DNA of 64,000 nucleotides from Salvator merianae (lineage: Eukaryota > Chordata > Lepidosauria > Squamata > Teiidae), in NCBI GenBank assembly GCA_003586115.2, contig QVOM02000073.1:46485469-46549468 (forward strand), written 5' to 3'. This document shows, in pieces, positions 1 to 13,300 of this stretch. The notes beneath the pieces were generated by a model. The model saw only the letters and a list, made by a program, of their open reading frames with translations. It searched no databases and had not been told where the DNA came from. The translations under genes and the position numbers were made by a program. Each line of letters starts with the position of its first letter. The stretch's first letter is position 1.

Positions 1-172
1 TCAAGGTCCGCTATACTGGTCCTGGGCTGTGGACCTCAATGCTGAGATTTACAGTGATACTGAGCTAGGGTGATACTTAGCACAGTCCACATGTCATCCA
101 TTGTGGATGAAACATGTCAGGGGTGAGGCCTGCCATAATCTGCACTAGCATTGCTCTCCTGCTGCTATAGGA

Positions 173-330
173 TTTCTCTTCTCTTCTCTTCTCTTCTCTT
201 CTCTTCTCTTCTCTTCTCTTCTCTTCTCTTCTCTTCTCTTCTCTTCTCTTCTCTTCTCTTCTCTCCTCTCCTCTCCTCTCCTCTCCTCTCCTCTCCTCTC
301 CTCTCCTCTCTTTTTTTCTTTTTCTTTTTT
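173..330. repeat. (TTCTC)n / (CTCTC)n pentanucleotide microsatellite
   Basis: About 18 units of TTCTC followed by about 9 units of CTCTC-type and a T-rich end: one uninterrupted polypyrimidine strand of roughly 155 bases. Such mirror-repeat tracts can form triplex (H-) DNA and are usually length-variable. Confidence 0.95.
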
Positions 331-429
331 AAGTTTGTGGCTTATACTGTAGACCTTAATTTTTCACTCTCTATTTTTAATTGCTGTTTTAGGGTCTCAG
401 GTGAAGGGCAATCTAAAAATAACCAAAAT

Positions 430-625
430 AAAATAATAAGAAATACTCTGCTAGATTGGGCCAGTGGTCCATTTAGACCAGTATCTTATTCTCACAGTGG
501 CAGCCAAGTGCATATGGAAGCCAACAAGCAAGCCATAACTAAACACCTTGACCTGCTCCCAAGTCTCCAATAGCTGGCCTTCAGAGGTATGCTATATATG
601 TCTCCTGAAACCACTTTGCCAGCAG
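430..625 (-). mobile_element. CR1/L3-type LINE 3' end fragment
   Basis: Reads (reverse orientation) as the common squamate repeat with the words CTGCTAGATTGGGCCAGTGG, CCATTTAGACCAG and CACAGTGGCAGCCAAGTGC, related to the copies at 12636, 33440 and 61877. Diverged and truncated. Confidence 0.7.
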
Positions 626-2654
626 AGCTAGTAACCCATGGAAGGGAAAAGAGGCAAGGCAGGAACCATACTGAGCTGCTGGACTGGGACTGTTCCACTG
701 GGAGGCTGTGTCTACTGTGAAACTCTGTGTCTGCGTGTAATAAGGCACTGAAGTGAGAAAATGGTGCCAGAAACTGGTCCAATGGAAGACTGCTTTGAAG
801 TGGTCTCCCACATGTTCACTGATGGTATACCAACCCAGCCACTCATGTGCTGGTCTGATCTACCCAGCACAAGGACACAGGCGCTCCTAGAAATGATCCT
901 GGAAGTAGGCTGCTTTTGGTCATCCGGCTAAACCAGCCCCAGCCAGCAATTTCGATGACCAGAAGCTTTCATTCCGAGCCTCCATAGCAGGGTCGAGCGG
1001 GGCTGGATTGTTTGATCTAACCCATAATCGCCCTAGTGTGGTATTTGCCAATGCATGCCATGCAGAAAAGCCAAAGAGACCAACCATAGCTGGAAAGGTG
1101 GATTCCCCTGCCTGAGGCCCTAGAAATGCCTTTACCTGCCTCCTCAATCACTATAAGATTTCACGCTGAAGGAAGGTGGTTTGCTAGACAAACAATAGTG
1201 CTGCACTTCATTTCATTGTTTTAAGGTTTAAGGTTACGTTCTCTAAACCCTGTTTGCTCAAGATTTCTATCAGAATAGAACAGGAAACCTAACTCGGTTA
1301 AGTTGTTAATTGTAAAAAAAAAAATGTAATCACTGGACAGATTGAAAAGACAAAGCTGTTGTTTTATGGTAACTTTATTTACTACAGTGGTGGTTGTTCA
1401 CCCTTTCAGGGCTTTTTAAAATTACCTGTTGTTTTTTGTCTTAAAAGCACTTTAAAGCTTTGATCTATACAGTTTTGCTTCGTTGCATCTAAACAGACTC
1501 ATGACACTGGCACTCATTGAACTTGAGTTACACTTTACATAAGAGGAGAGGTTTTGGCTACCAGTACAGCCAGCCAGAGTCATCTGACTGATATATTTCT
1601 GTCATCTCACCTTGCACTGATCACAAGTGCTTTCTATAAAGCCTTCCTAAAATAGAGCCGAGGCTTTATTCCCTTTGTAGTGAAGTAATTTTGTTTTGGA
1701 GTGGCTCATCATACAATAAAATATTCTGGGGTATCATTTAAATAATGTTAGTAAGACCAGATATATATTTATATGAAATATTCCAAAGTTCACTAAGTTT
1801 TTATATTTAGCCTCCCTTTCTCTGTCTCTGTTCCTTTTACTGAAACACAAACACACACACCTCTTTAAACTGTAGTAGTGTGCCTACAGAGGAAGTTATA
1901 TTTATCTTTCTTCATCATGGAAGAGTATTTTGCTGTGGTTTGGACAGGAAGAGACATGGGTTTCTCTGAAATCCTTTCCTCTTGCACAATGAGAATAGTG
2001 TATTGCTGCCTGGAACTGCTGCTGCTACCTCATTTAGCCTCCCTATGGGACAGGCCATCACACTGAGGATTATCTGCCATATTCTGTGTGTAATATTGAA
2101 AAGGAGAACCCATTCTTTTGGTGTTAATATGCTTGATTGAGATGAAGAGGAAAATAAATCTGAAGGTTGTATGAGAGCATGAAAATATCTCTTGTAAAAT
2201 ATAGAACACACCTCCTATTTTGAGTAAGGCAGAATTTCAAAGTATAGGCAGACATAAATGAGACTTAGTAAGGAACATGTGAGGTATGGCCTTGCTATAG
2301 GACATCGTAAGGAACACAGAAAGAAACTTACTATGTGCAGTCCAATGCACAAAACTAAAAGACCTCAAGAAATGCCCTGCTGAATCAGAATAAAGGTCTT
2401 TCTAGGGTAGTATCTTCTTTTTTATAGCTGCCATGTTTATGAAACCTACAAATAAAAGGACATGAAGGGAGTATCACTGTGTACTGTTGTTTTTCCTGAT
2501 AACTAATACTTAGTGATGTTCCATTCTAGCCAGTAGACACAAGGACTGTATGTGCTTCATTGTGTTTTCCTCTTTATTGCTGTCTGAGCTACCACCTATC
2601 TTGCTACAAGGTCAATATACTAATTGGATGTTGTGAAGTGGCATCTCTTGCCTG

Positions 2655-2790
2655 CCCCAGTTATCATAGAAAAGTTGGAAGCTGCCATATCCTGGACAGT
2701 ACTTGGCCCATCTAATCCAGTATTGTCAACAGTGGCAGCAGATCTCCAGAGTTTCATAGGAGAGTTCTTCCCTGGCCCTCTTGCAGGTTC
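2655..2790. repeat. SINE-like dispersed fragment
   Basis: Contains GGAAGCTGCCATATCCTGGA, CCCATCTAATCCAGTATTGT, CAACAGTGGCAGCAGATCTC, words I recognise from abundant reptile SINE-like repeats. No clear ends or target duplication. Confidence 0.45.
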
Positions 2791-5381
2791 AAACAAGGAC
2801 CTTCAGGACTGAAAGCAGAGACCAAGCCTAGGACATGCACAAACTGCAACTCATGGTTTAGCTTGACCATGACCAACCTGGATCTTCTAGAAATCAAATG
2901 TATCCTGGTCTGGCAAACTAGTTCAGTGCAGAGCTCATTCTGGGGCGGCACTCTCCCTCTATGGCCTGGCCAGACTTTACCACCTGAGAGCTGGCAGAGG
3001 CAACCAGAATGAGAGTGCTACAAAAGGTGGGGAGCATCCATCAGTGCTCAGCTGAGAGGTGGAGGCAGCAGAAGCAGCAGTAGTGGGAGTACTGTGAAAG
3101 GAAGGAAACTGCCTGCAACCCAGACAGTGAGATGCAAAAGGGGAATAGCCTGCTGCCAAACAAGGGAGGTTCCTATGGGAACAGTTTGGTCTGCCAGCTC
3201 GAGTCTAAAATCAAGCCAGTAAAAAAAAGCTCATGGATACACCTAGGCCTGCAACTGAGCTATAAATTTCCCACAATATTTTTTTTTGCTAGCAAGCACT
3301 AAAACATCATCTCTTGACATCTCAGTTTGATTTAGTATTCCATTCAGTTCTGTATATGTGTACTATCTATTCTGTAGTAAGGGCAGACATAAAAACTGAT
3401 CCTGTGCAGTATCCTTCTCATCGTTTAATATATCTTTTGTTCCTTTGCTATAAAACACAAAACCAAAACCCTTGCTAGTTTCCCTTTTCTCATATATTCA
3501 TTTGTTTTTAATCTTAGTAATTTTTGCAGCACGCAGCTCCAATTCTTACCTTTGTGTCAACTCTTTTGTGAAGGTTTGTGTTCCTTATTTTTCTTATTTG
3601 GGCTAGATTCCCATTTTTAAAAGAAAGCCTGCTAATTTCTCATATGTATTCTTATTTTGGTAGTTAATTGTCCTGCCTTGTCTTAGAGTTTAGACTTTAT
3701 TAGTATGTGGCATATCTTCTAGGTGTACTTGTGTAATTTTGATTTTAAACAGTATTCACATTTTTTTAGAGAGGTTTACATCATTTTGGACAAGCTTTTG
3801 CTTACCTTGACTGTGCTGGAGTTCTCAGGCAATTTTCTTTATGAGTGGATTTGGTGCCACTATAAACAGTCATAAATTTGGCGGTGTGCGTTATTTTGTT
3901 TTGAAATTGTCATTGCTGTGGATTGTATTTCATTGCTATACAATTCAGCTATTAATCATTTGAATTTTTTTTACATCTTAATGGTTTTTCTTTTACATAA
4001 CTGTGAATGTAGTTTTGAAATTCTTTGAATATTATCTTGTAGAGTATAAATAACAGCCAAAGCAACTGGAAAGCATAGAAAATAGTGTAAATAACAAGAG
4101 AGTAGCCAGATCTGCTCATTGAGAGTATATTGTGTTCCAGGCTGACAAGCTACTGAAATCTAATAAGAAGTCCATACAGCATTATTTTTAGTCTACTTAC
4201 ATTTCTCATAGTCTCGTTTTATGCCACTGTGGCAGTGGTTACGGTTAGGCAAATTGGCCAAGAAATGACTTATTATCACTTTGACTGGTATAGTTCCTTT
4301 ACGTTGGACAGACTCTGATGAGATCATGGAATTTGTGTTTATATGTTTGATTTTATTCTCAGACATGTTCATTACAAATGGTTATTGTATATACTACAAA
4401 ATATAATTCTTTACAACTAGGACAAAAAATCACACAAATTCTCCTGAAGCTGTATGCTACTAGTTGTTGGTTTCAGAAGTTTTTTCAGTTACTTTATCCA
4501 TTTCAACCAGGTCTAAATATTTACATCTTTATTCTTGAATTGTGGACTATTTAAAGAAACAAATGCATAAAATGCTATGAAATTCAGTATTAAGATTTAA
4601 TGGAACTGAGGCTTCATTTCCACATATCTTGTGGGGAGGTGCCTTGGCAAAGGGTCTAAGTTGCCACAGTTCCCACACACAGGAGCAAGAGGTATCTTAT
4701 GGTGAGCACACCAGCCCATTTTTGATAGGCCTTTTTGGCAGGGTGCGATGTCTCACAGATTCTTCGCATCACCACTTCAAAGGACATGGAGGCATCTTTC
4801 AGAGCAATGAGTATGGTGTTTCTCCCTAGGTGCCTGGATAGAAGTCTTCTCCCTAGTAAAGACCCAGCTTGAAATTTACACACTTAAATAACAAGGTGTT
4901 TCAGTCCTTTGACAGTAATTACAAATTGTTGTTCTCCAGTAAGTATGGTAACCATCAGTCTTGCTATATGTGAGAAGAACAGGACTCATCTGATTCTTAT
5001 AACAGAGCATACCCATGTTTAGCTTAGCAGATACTCAGTTATCAGTATCTTATTCTGAGATACATGAATCCAGCAACTTATAAACTGAGCCTACCACTTA
5101 GAATATTACTTTTATTTGCTAAACACAGTTACAGAAGACTAAAACCTGGATACCCATTCAAACACAGGCAGTCCTACACTATGTTAATTGTTACTGGGTT
5201 AGGAAAAGGGAAAATAACTATTAAATCAATGTTGGCACCACCCACATTTTACTGGCTACCCTTGGAATGTATTTAAATCTTGATACAGTCATTGATGTTT
5301 CTTATAATCATGCTTTATAAATAACATTTTCCATGTCAAACACTTACTTGCAGAAAAGGTGTCTATTCATAGTTGACTAAG

Positions 5382-6132
5382 GCCCTTTCCTCACTTACGT
5401 GCATTGGCCCTGGACAGTATGGACTGCCCCATCCCAGAACAACCAACTCATCCCAAGCTGGGAAAGGTTGCTGGTGGAGTTCTTGCCTCTGTCTCTGGCT
5501 TTGAAGGCAGACACACTTCTTGTGGCACTTCTTGGAACATTACTGAAAAGGGTCGGAGTATACTGGACCATAGGGACATCCCGTCCACATGCCTTCATAA
5601 TCCAGTATACTGGTGCTAGGTCAGTTGTAGTCCTCTGTAAAGAGGTCTATACCTATACTGGGCTAGGGCATCATTTTTGGTGCTCTAGCCCAATCCACAT
5701 TTTGGCCAACACAGATGAAACGGGATGGGATGGGGCTTGGCTTAGTTCATCAGTCTATGGAATTTACTACCAGAAGAGATGGTGACAGCAATCAGCCTGG
5801 ATAGCTTTAAGAAACGATTGGACACATTCATGGTGGTCAAGTGTATCAATGGCTACTAGAATGGATGCGTAGGTACTACCTCCAGGGTGGAGAGACAGGC
5901 GGGATGCCTCTAAAGGGTGTTTGCTGGGAGTTGAGAGCAGGTGAAGGTTTTGTCTTTATGTTCTGCTTGAGAAAGCCCAGAAACAGTTGATGGGCCACTG
6001 TGGAAAACAGGATGCTGGACTAGATGGACCATTGCGTGATCCAATAAGGCTGTTCTTATATTCACATTAACGCCCAGACTGCTTCCCCTTATGTGGAATT
6101 TGTTCCAGAATAAGGAGCAGTGAGGAAAGGAC
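5382..6132. mobile_element. GCCCTTTCTGC-family DNA transposon with a nested LINE tail
   Basis: Left terminus GCCCTTTCCTCACTTACG and right terminus (reverse complement GTCCTTTCCTCACTGCTCC) form terminal inverted repeats, flanked by CTAAG (left) and TTAAG (right) as a likely 5-bp target duplication. A CR1/L3 LINE 3' end is inserted at about 5745-6062. No transposase coding. Confidence 0.75.
5745..6062 (+). mobile_element. CR1/L3-type LINE 3' end, nested
   Basis: Shows the typical order GGAATTTACTACCAGAAGAG, GGATAGCTTTAAGAAACGAT, TTCATGG, ATCAATGGCTACTAGAATGG, GATGCTGGACTAGATGGACC and ends in GGCTGTTCTTATATTC. It interrupts the transposon above, so it is the younger of the two. Confidence 0.8.
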
Positions 6133-7260
6133 TTAAGATGATTGTTCTTGAGAATGTATTTCAAATGTGTAAAATTACATTTGTGTAATATAAAATGTCT
6201 TTCCCTAAAATGCTTTTCCATTATCAAATACATTCCTTTTCAAAAACATTTGTGCCATAATGTTATAAATGTGCAATTGCTGATTGTTTAATCAAGACAG
6301 TATACATTGTCCTGCCGTGCTAGTGCTGAATAATGTTTAGCATTATTTTACCAAATATTAAATGTCCGTGAAAGTCTAAGTCCTAGTATTTTACAAAAGC
6401 AGATGGAATGCAGTGAATTAACCAGTACAGAAACTACCAATCATAAATTCTTCTTTACAAATACACCAATTGTGTTACTGGAGTACTATGAGGATTTAGT
6501 TAGGTATTGATTCCATAAAATCCTTAGCTTTTTCCTATCAAAACAGGTGACTGAAGAAGGAGATGTGTCTCAAACCCTGTGTGTGTTTCATAACCATAAG
6601 CAGAAGGGGAATAGGCTGTAATAACACCTGCAAGTCAAATAGATCTCTTAGCCACAGACAGATACTGGATAGTTAGAAAATACATGTGCAGAGATTACAC
6701 AGTTCCAAATTCAAAGTTAGTACCAGGCTTCATTTGACTTCAATCATGTTTGTCCTTGAGCACAAGTTTTTCCTGGTATAGGGGGAAAGCCATCATGATC
6801 AAGCTAGATTTGGATATAGGTACAGTGGTAACTACCTGATTGGGACTACAGAGTGAAGGGAGAATGGGTTGCTGATTAAAAGTTTCATTTTGATCTCCCT
6901 GTTCCACGCTTTTTTTCCATTGTGGACCAAAACTTGTTTAAAGATTATTTGCATTGTTATTTCTCCGCCATTGGTTTTCCGTTACTAATTTGCAGGCCAT
7001 CAAGTATTTCTACTGTTCCCAGTGTAGAATCCAGATCAAGTCTGTGAAGAGGACAAGGAGATCACCCTTTCTTAAACATAATCAATATCATGTATAGTTT
7101 GGCTCAAATGCTAAGCGTATGATAGGCCTGTGTTTGCAAACATATAGTGTGATATATAGGGCCGTCTTGATTATTTATTTTTTTATTGATGTTTGTCTCA
7201 TTTATGCAGTACTCAAAAGATACATAATGGCAAGTGTTATAATTACAGTATATTTTGCAG

Positions 7261-7361
7261 GGCTCTCGGTGTTCCTCAGATGGCAATATGCTTGGGGAGA
7301 TGATGTTTGGTTCTGTGGCCATGAGCTACAAGGGCTCAACCCTAAAAATCCATCAAATTCG
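7261..7361 (+). CDS. FNIP1: FNIP1 exon (1st in window)
   Basis: Encodes [16 protein letters not shown] and on to KIHQI plus two bases of an Arg codon (34 codons touched). It follows a TTTTGCAG acceptor and ends at donor GTAAGG at 7362; starts in phase 0 and leaves phase 2. This is part of the FNIP N-terminal longin-type domain. It differs from human at one visible place (Gly for Ala in SSDGN). The preceding coding exons are not in the window: I looked through 1-7260 for the upstream conserved FNIP1 blocks and saw none. Confidence 0.96.
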
Positions 7362-10300
7362 GTAAGGCTTACTTGTTCTCAACATTTCCTCATTTTGTCC
7401 ATTCCTGTGAAGATACTCAGATACTACACAGTGAATCATCATCCTTGATTGCTCTGGGTAACACAGGGTTCTTACCATATTTGTTAGTTTGTTTACTAAC
7501 CCATCCTTCCTTTGAAAGGCCCATGGCAGTGAATACTACAGAATAAATTCATGCAGTCACAGCATGGTAGCAACAATAACATTTTTATTTAAAGGCTGAA
7601 ACAGACCAAGACAGTGGCAGTAACTTTTTTAAAATTACTTACCCCTGAAACACCTGCATGAAGACAAACATATTAAAGTTTTCTTCAAAATTAGCAAGAT
7701 ATTTTACCATATTGAGTGTGTTTGTATGTTATCTTTCGAAAATTGTGTTCAAAGCAATTCATGGCAGAATTAACTTCACATAATATAATATTATTAAAAA
7801 GAAAAGTTTGAAATGCATTTTAAAATATAAAAATCTAGAATAAATACCTACTCCTCTTCTGCACAGTTTTTAGCTCTCTGGACAGAAACCTTTTTGCTTC
7901 TACCAGAGGCTCACACAGTGTTCCTCTCCACAGAAGGATTGGGACAGAAATTAGGCCCAAACTCAGGCAGGAGTAACAAACAGTTGCCAGTCAGAATCAT
8001 AAAGTTTTTCCCCAGACTCAGGACGGAGGATGCCTTAATTTTATCATGAGTGTGGTGATACAGAGTGCTTAGTAATGTAACTGATAAGAAGGCCTGTCCT
8101 GTTCTTTGTAAAACTGAAAATGGATGTTGGGGCAGCAGACCCCAAGCCATTTATTTAAATTATTTATTCCTCTAATTGATGTATAGCAATGTATGTGAAA
8201 AATGCATAGCACACAATATTTGTAATACAGTAGAGTCTCGATTATCCGTCCTTCGGTCATCCGACATTCTGGATTATCTGACGTCGTGGCTGCTTGGGGG
8301 CATGGTTGTAGGCATTTCTGCGCCCCAGACACGCCCCCCAAACATGGCAGCCACGACGGGCAAGGAGAGAAAGGCGAGTGAAACCTCGCCCCAAAACACG
8401 CGTTCAAGCGCGGCGGCAGCGAGCAGGGCGAGTACCTCCAGGCCCCAAAACAAGAGCTAGAGCAAGGCTTTTCTCAGACCCTCCGGATTATCCGACGGTT
8501 TCGGCTATCCGACTATCAGCCCACCCGTTCACGTCGGATAGTCGAGACTCTACTGTACTCACTCTATGTTTCCAGCCAGGGATGCTTTTGGGAATACAGG
8601 AAATAGACCATTTCCAGTGTTTCCAAAATGAGGGCTGTGCAGTGAGGCCAGAAGAAAGCAGATTCAGTAGTCCACACAAGTGGTAGCAACATGGTGGAAG
8701 AATGGTAGTAAGCACTGTCCACACTGCTTATTCCCATTCTACTGTAGTGTTCTAATGAGGGCTTATAGCAGGATATGTGTTTGTTGAATGCAGGGTCAGG
8801 TGGATCCCACGTTCTTCCAGCAGAGTTCCTGTGCTATAAAAGTGCAGGGATATGTGGATCCTACCCCTTCTTGACACATTCACAGTGCTGTAGCGGTGCC
8901 ATGTGGATACACCTAGGAAGCATGTGCACGTGGAGCATGAGCTGTTCTGGCTAAGCTGAACCAAACTGCTCTTCACCAGACAGCTGCAGTTGGTGCAGCA
9001 ACTGAAGCTGGACATGAGTACTATGTGTCACTGAGGTTACTAAATCACTAATAGGTACTGTGGACAACATAAGGCTCAAGTGACAGCTTCAGCTCTAGGA
9101 ATGCTCCGTAATCTGTCTTGCTAATACATTACTGTGGAGTAAGTGCAACTCATCATAAACTAGCCAAAACACAACTCCTGAATCTGAGAGCCTTTTACTA
9201 GGATTCTATTCCTGCTCATTAGTTCCTAATGATGATCTTGTCATTAGGCACATTATTTCACCACACTAAAATCTATAGCAAGTGCCTAGCAATTAACTCT
9301 AAAGACTGCATATGAAAAGCCTGCATGGTTTAAGCAAGCCATGAAAACTGACTGTAATCTGTTGAGTTTTGAATTGTTGAGTTTGGGGTTGAAGATACTG
9401 TTTTGTGGAGAAGTAAATGCTTGCCATAATTTTCAAAGGACAGACCAGAATCTCAAAGATCAGATTGATTCTGATAATTTATCTAAGCCAGAACGGCCTG
9501 TGACTGAAAAAAATATATAAGAATTTTATGAAGGAATAGAAATAAATTGTTTGAAAAGTGAATTTTCAGAATACAAGAAAATTGAATACTACTTGGCCAT
9601 GAATTTTATAAATAGATATCTTTTTCAGCAGATAAAAGTGGTTTCCTATTTAAATTAGATGTCACAGAAGGTTTTTCTTTACTTTTAATTTAATATGTAT
9701 ATACTTCACATTTAAAGCTGTTGCTCCTTTTAACTTGGTCATAATAATCATTTGTTAAGGATAGCATACTTTTCCACTTGCCAACCCTGAAGCCAGAGTC
9801 AGTGTGGAAATGGAATTGCAAGAGATCTACTTGCAGCCACCATGAGCCACGTACTCATTTTCAGGGTGGCATGAGATCTGGCCATGGTAGCATTTCCATG
9901 CCACCCAATCACTTTCAGCTGCTGTTGCAGCCACAGGAAGATCAAGTTTACTCTTCTGCCAGAAGTCTTTAATGAAATTTGACTGTTGAGCCAATCTGAA
10001 TATCTGCCTGCTCATCCTGAATGCGTTTGGGAGATGCATAAGCAGGTTACATATTGTGGGGGGAGCTTGGATATACAAGATTAATTTAACTTGAAACCCA
10101 GGCCTAGGCTGGGCATTGTTGTACTGGAGTTTGGTTGTGTAAACAAACATTTTGGTATAGTCCATGGTAACATCTTTTCTTTCTCTGCCTTTGTTTTGCA
10201 GCTCCCCTCCACAGCTTATGCTAAGCAAAGTATTTACAGCACGAACTGGAAGTAGTATCTATGGAAGCTTAAACACGTGAGTATCATGTGGGATCTGTGT

Positions 10301-13300
10301 GAGTTATCAGCATGAGGACAGAAAAGAGTAGGTTTGATAAAATATTGACACTTCAGATTCTCAAAGGCTGCAGGAGGGGGAGAAAACGTATACAAATACG
10401 GACAGATAACATTCATTTACATTGGGATTGTAATGCTATCTATCCATTTTGGCAATATGTTATTTTAAAAATGTCAAAGATACTTGATAAAAATTAGACT
10501 TGGTACCTGAATAGTGTTTGTTATCTATTAGGAGAGGAAAACATGTTAAATATGAAAAATAAACAGGACATTTTATGTTACTAGTTGCAAGAATGGTTAT
10601 AGCTGACAACTGGAAGAAAAGATGCATGCTTAAATTTAGGTCTTTGGTGTCAAAGATGGTAGCAAATGTTTGGATTTAAACAGAAAATGTTATTTTATGA
10701 TGTATGGAAAGCTTTCTTTGATTACATACCACAAGAAATTTCTAGAGGAATTTGTGTTACCATTTCAGTATGTTATGAATCTTTGGGTTCATGATCTGTT
10801 ATGATTTATAAGAATAGCAAAGTTATATTTTACATTGATTAATGTAATAATATAGATAGAGAGAGGTATTGCCAGTTATAGTCATTTTATATTCGTAAGT
10901 AGTTTAGATTGGTCTGTTTTTGTTTTAGTTTTGTATTTGTGTTTCATTTTTATTATTCTGTTTAATAACATAAACTTAAGATTACATTAATCATAAATTA
11001 CTTACATGAAATAAAAAAACCACAGACAGATAAAATAATATTAATAGAATTACAACGTCTCTGGTAGCAAAACAGAAATGATTGATTTTTTTCCTATTTT
11101 TTCCTCCCCAAAAGGCTTCAGGATAGTCTTGAGTTCATTAATCAAGACAGCAATACTTTGAAACCAGATCATAGTTCAATAATGAATGGACTACTTGGAA
11201 CTATAGGTAATTTAAAAGCTGGCTTTTGTGGGAAATTTGTAACTATAACACAGACTTGCACAAATAGTGGGAGCAATTTTGGGTCTCAGTGCAATCATAG
11301 TTTATTCTAAGAAAACTAGTGTGCAGCTGTTTGATCACTTGAAGTAAATCTGTGATAGAGTTTCAGTTATTTATATAATTAAGATGAGAGAAGCTTCTTT
11401 ATTCTGTGTTGTAGATTCATCAGATTCCATCTTCCATCATCGTCGCTAAAGGTGATCAGTGGTCAGGGTTAGAATTGAAATCCAGAATTCCCGAATTCCC
11501 GCTAAATTAGAGGGAAAATGTTCAGCTGAGCTTCTCAGGAAAGGGAGACCATAAGATCAGTCCTGATCAATATTGATACAATTCTCTTTAATCTTTGTTA
11601 GTCATTACACTGATAATATTTATAGACAAAAGTTTCTGTTCATATGTCCAAAGACTAGTGATCTGCTTGAAACAAAGACATATCTTCCTGTATGTCTTTG
11701 TTAGTGCATAGAAATACTTAATTATTTTTTTTATTCTTTTATTTAGATAAGGGATGTGGAAGCAAGAAGGACTAGCAAAAGGAAAAGTCTCTGTTTTTAG
11801 ATACACTGTCTTGTTCACAGAAATGTCTGTAGATAGTTGTAATCATCTTCCTACTACCTCAAAGACAATTAGGGAGCTGTGTGATGAAGAGAATTAAGGA
11901 GCCTGTCTAATATAGGTGGAGCATGTGGGCTTTCTAAATTTAAACCATTGTTTAATGTGAAGAAATAGCAGCAATTAAAATCACAAACCTTAAACTTAAT
12001 CATACTGTGCAATGATTTTATTTTAAAAGGCTAGAAATAACAATGAAACCAGAACTGCTTTTCCTATATTTTTGCTCTGACCTGGAATTCTCTTAATTGA
12101 ATATTCGTCCCCAGTTAAAAGCTTTAACTAGTTGTATCTATTTTGTATAACTGTATTTAATCATGCTGTAAGTTTAGTTGAAAATTCAAATGACTCCTAT
12201 ACTAAGTGGATGGTCCAAACACACAAAGGACCTTGTCCATAAGTAAGCATTTTTATTTATTTATAATATTTATATCCTGTCCTTCACCCAGAGGTTCCAG
12301 GGCAGGTCACAAGAGATGAAAAACAAACACTAAAACATACTTAAAATATATCCCATTCAACCTCCCTCCCACCCTGGTAGGACTACATTCAGAGAAACTA
12401 GGAATCGAAGGCCCAGGTGAAGAGCTACGTTTTAACCATATGACAAAAAACATACAAAGTTGGTGCCTGGTGTACCTCCACTGAGAGTCTATTACAAAGC
12501 TGTGGGGTGGAATGCCACAGAGAAGGCCCTGTCTGGTGATGCAGCCACTCGCACCTCTGAGGGTAGAGGAACTGCAAACATAATGTATTGCCTGGAACAT
12601 ATGCAGTACTGCTAGTCAAGTGCCACCATCAAAAGGATAAGAACGTAAGAGGAGCCCTGCTGGATCAGGCCACAGCCCTTTTAGTTCAGCATCCTGTCTC
12701 GTGCAGTGACCTACCATTTGCTTCTGGGCATTTTCAAGAAGAAGATGAGGGAGGAACTCACCTGCTCTTGACTCCCTGCAAATGGCCATGAGAGGCACCC
12801 TGGCTATCTTTTTGTTTTCTTGTGTTAGAGTTTCTAGTGGAGTCTGTAACAAAAATGATGTGGTGAATCTGGAGGTCTTCCCAACCTGGTCTTTCCATGA
12901 TCCAGTACACTGCTTTAGACAGCAATGGCCACTGGCAGAAATTAAGAAGCTACTGTAGAATGTAGCCTGTGGTTACAAATGGTGCCACAATAGAAGCCCA
13001 CCACGGAAGAGAGTAGCCACGAGGACAAAAAAAACTCATTTCATATATTGAAGGAAAGAAAGGAAATACCAGTTATATGAACTTCATTGAAGCATGATGG
13101 TTAAAAGTAGAAGCTCCTTGTTCATATGCCACTTCTGCAATATATATGATGATCTTTTCTCACAGACAACATATAGACTAATAAAATTAACTTTCCTTTA
13201 CGCCTACAATTAGATCATTCATGTGAAGCACTTTGATGACAAATATGTCATGAAAATGTTCAGTATTATTGCCTCTACAGTTTTGTTAGATTATATCAGC

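Larger units (their letters stand above)
1..7260 (+). other. FNIP1: FNIP1 intron upstream of the first exon seen
   Basis: No coding exon recognised. Holds a possible fragment of the GCCCTTTCTGC transposon family at 1-165, a pyrimidine microsatellite, CR1/L3 debris at 430-625, a SINE-like fragment at about 2655-2790 and a nested transposon at 5382-6132. The stretches 630-2600, 2800-5380 and 6133-7260 contain nothing I can name; 880-1160 is GC-richer than its surroundings and unexplained. Confidence 0.7.

Noticed and set aside
151..573. 140-codon open frame starting in the microsatellite
   Set aside because: It is created by the pentanucleotide repeat and continues into a LINE remnant; no protein character.
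7119..7448. 109-codon frame overlapping the first FNIP1 exon
   Set aside because: It reads the exon in the wrong frame; the FNIP1 frame matches the family over the whole exon.
8176..8686. Open frames across the 8.2-8.7 kb region
   Set aside because: They cover the Tigger-like element's GC-rich interior and carry no transposase motif.
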